Shown here: positions 40,489-41,554 of the stretch, one piece after another
Layout: each line of letters opens with the position of its first letter
Position numbering within the stretch: the stretch's first letter is position 1
From: DATHVR01 sp035461175
Lineage (GTDB): Bacteria > Actinomycetota > Acidimicrobiia > Spongiisociales > ZC4RG35
Reading direction: 5' to 3'
DNA: 41,554 bases
NCBI GenBank assembly: GCA_035461175.1
Contig: DATHVR010000152.1
Coordinates: 1 to 41,554, forward strand
Notes under the pieces: generated by a model
Database searches by the model: none
What the model was told of the DNA's origin: nothing
Seen by the model: the letters and a program-made list of their open reading frames with translations, nothing else
Position numbers and translations under genes: made by a program

Positions 40489-41533
40489 CCACCGACTTGC
40501 CCTGATCCCCGGCGACGGAGTCGGCCCCGAGGTGATGGCAGCCGCCCTCGAGTGCCTCACCGCCGCCGCCGACCGCCACGGCTTCGGCATCGAGACCCAC
40601 GAGTACGACCTGGGCGGGGAGCGCTACCTCCGAACCGGGGAGGTCCTCCCCAGCGCCGTCAAACAAGAACTGGCGGATCACGACGCCATCCTGCTGGGGG
40701 CGGTGGGCACCCCCGACGTCCCCCCGGGCGTCCTGGAGCGAGGGCTGCTCCTCGAACTGCGATTCGATTTCGATCAGTACATCAACCTGCGCCCGGTCAA
40801 GCTGTATCCGGGCGTCCCCACCCCGATCGCCGGACTCGATCCCGCCGACTGCGACCTGGTGGTGGTGCGCGAGAACACCGAGGGCCTGTACGCGGGGGCG
40901 GGCGGCTTCCTGCGCAAGGGCACTGCCCACGAGGTGGCGACCCAGGAGTCCCTCAACACCCGGATGGGAGTGGAACGGGTGGTCCGGTTCGCCTTCGACC
41001 AGGCCGCCCGGCGTCGCCGCCGTCTGACGCTGTGCCACAAGACCAACGTCCTCACCTTCGCCGGCGACCTATGGCAGCGGACCACCGACGAGGTGGCGGG
41101 CGACTATCCCGACGTCGAGGTCGACTACGTCCACGTCGACGCGGCCTGCCTTTACCTGGTCAACGATCCGGGCCGGTTCGATGTGGTCGTGACCGACAAC
41201 CTGTTCGGCGACATCATCACCGATCTGGGAGCGGCCGTGCAGGGAGGCATGGGTCTGGCCGCCTCCGGTAACCTCGACCCCGAGCGCCGCCACCCGTCGA
41301 TGTTCGAGCCGGTCCACGGATCCGCCCCCGACATCGCCGGAAAGGGCTGGGCCAACCCGGCGGCCGCGGTGCTGTCCGTGGCCATGTGCCTGCACCACCT
41401 CGGCGAGGGCGAAGCCGCCAACGCCGTCGAACAGGCTGCCGCCTCGATCCTTCCTGAACTGAAGGCGATGGGCGGCCCCGACATGGGCATGACCACCCCC
41501 GAAATCGGCTCCCGCATAGCCGAGCGAATCTAG
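40481..41533 (+). CDS. leuB: 3-isopropylmalate dehydrogenase
   Basis: LeuB oxidises and decarboxylates 3-isopropylmalate with NAD+ in leucine synthesis. The 350-aa enzyme has ALIPGDGVGPEVM at 7-19, the substrate loop LLLELRFDFDQYINLRPVK, VVVRENTEGLYAG near 126-138, NLFGDIITDLGAA with metal-binding Asp and EPVHGSAPDIAGKG. The pattern fits the actinobacterial LeuB class; related isocitrate or tartrate dehydrogenases are less likely beside leuA. AAGGAG lies 6-10 nt before ATG 40481. Confidence 0.94.
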   Translation: MNDHRLALIPGDGVGPEVMAAALECLTAAADRHGFGIETHEYDLGGERYLRTGEVLPSAVKQELADHDAILLGAVGTPDVPPGVLERGLLLELRFDFDQYINLRPVKLYPGVPTPIAGLDPADCDLVVVRENTEGLYAGAGGFLRKGTAHEVATQESLNTRMGVERVVRFAFDQAARRRRRLTLCHKTNVLTFAGDLWQRTTDEVAGDYPDVEVDYVHVDAACLYLVNDPGRFDVVVTDNLFGDIITDLGAAVQGGMGLAASGNLDPERRHPSMFEPVHGSAPDIAGKGWANPAAAVLSVAMCLHHLGEGEAANAVEQAAASILPELKAMGGPDMGMTTPEIGSRIAERI

Positions 41534-41534
41534 G

Positions 41535-41554
41535 TTTTCGCGACAGAATTTCGC
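41535..41554 (+). repeat. Interspersed palindrome, copy 3, cut by window edge
   Basis: Starting one base after the leuB stop, TTTTCGCGACAGAATT repeats the left arm of the palindromes at 2362 and 18828, then runs off the window. The pairing arm should lie beyond the edge. Confidence 0.75.

Overview
The window is 41.5 kb of GC-rich chromosomal DNA, almost fully coding, with GTG and TTG starts, many 4-bp ATGA/GTGA gene overlaps and strong GGAGG ribosome binding sites. The gene content fits a member of the Actinomycetota: mraZ-rsmH, a DUF3040 membrane protein, an ArsA-like ATPase beside an SRPBCC protein, a discrete type II fatty-acid synthase cluster and an ilvBNC-leuA cluster. An uncultured or deep lineage such as Acidimicrobiia is possible, but this is inference; there is no rRNA gene or other taxonomic marker here.

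Layout. 1-2.2 kb: the start of a division/cell-wall type cluster on the minus strand (rsmH, mraZ), with a MraZ operator/promoter, followed upstream by an HNH nuclease gene. 2.5-3.35 kb: two small uncharacterised genes diverging from a MoxR ATPase - DUF58 - transglutaminase operon (3.46-7.78 kb). 7.8-8.7 kb: a MerR-type regulator and a DUF3040 membrane protein. 8.8-9.45 kb: a gene-free tract of ~168-bp tandem repeats. 9.46-11.07 kb: a histidine phosphatase and two membrane proteins. 11.1-15.5 kb: fabD-fabH-fabG-acpP-fabF. 15.6-18.7 kb: an alpha/beta hydrolase whose C-terminus is frameshifted, a threonine aldolase and an AlaC-like aminotransferase. 19.0-25.0 kb: a minus-strand run from ilvD through a metallophosphoesterase to SRPBCC, ArsA/HSP20, a 63-aa protein, a ROK sugar kinase and a DUF1232 protein. 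25.2-32.5 kb: glycogen phosphorylase, QueG, a small Cys-rich protein, type II NADH dehydrogenase, a coiled-coil NYN protein and an MFS transporter. 32.6-41.5 kb: the branched-chain amino-acid cluster ilvB-ilvN-ilvC-leuA, two CNNM/CBS membrane proteins, then leuB.

How genes work together. IlvB/IlvN, IlvC and the distant IlvD make the 2-keto-acid precursors of Val, Ile and Leu; LeuA and LeuB act in the Leu branch (leuCD is not in the window). ilvB has a textbook transcription attenuator: a short peptide containing Leu-Val-Leu-Leu-Ile, a 12-bp hairpin and a G/C stem with a T6 tract. FabD, FabH, FabG, ACP and FabF cover malonyl loading, condensation, first reduction and elongation of fatty-acid synthesis.

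The least explained content is non-coding. A family of intergenic elements built from the 14-mer GGTGGTGGGTTCTG, GGAGGTC heptamers and a palindrome with core CGCGACAGAATT recurs at about 2.3, 9.4, 18.8, 34.5, 36.2 and 41.5 kb. There is also the 168-bp tandem repeat array, and a 13-bp inverted repeat that would hide the rsmH ribosome binding site. Single-gene oddities are an apparent ATA start codon in the first CNNM gene and a likely leaderless ilvD transcript. I found no CRISPR array, tRNA, rRNA, transposase, prophage or defence cassette.
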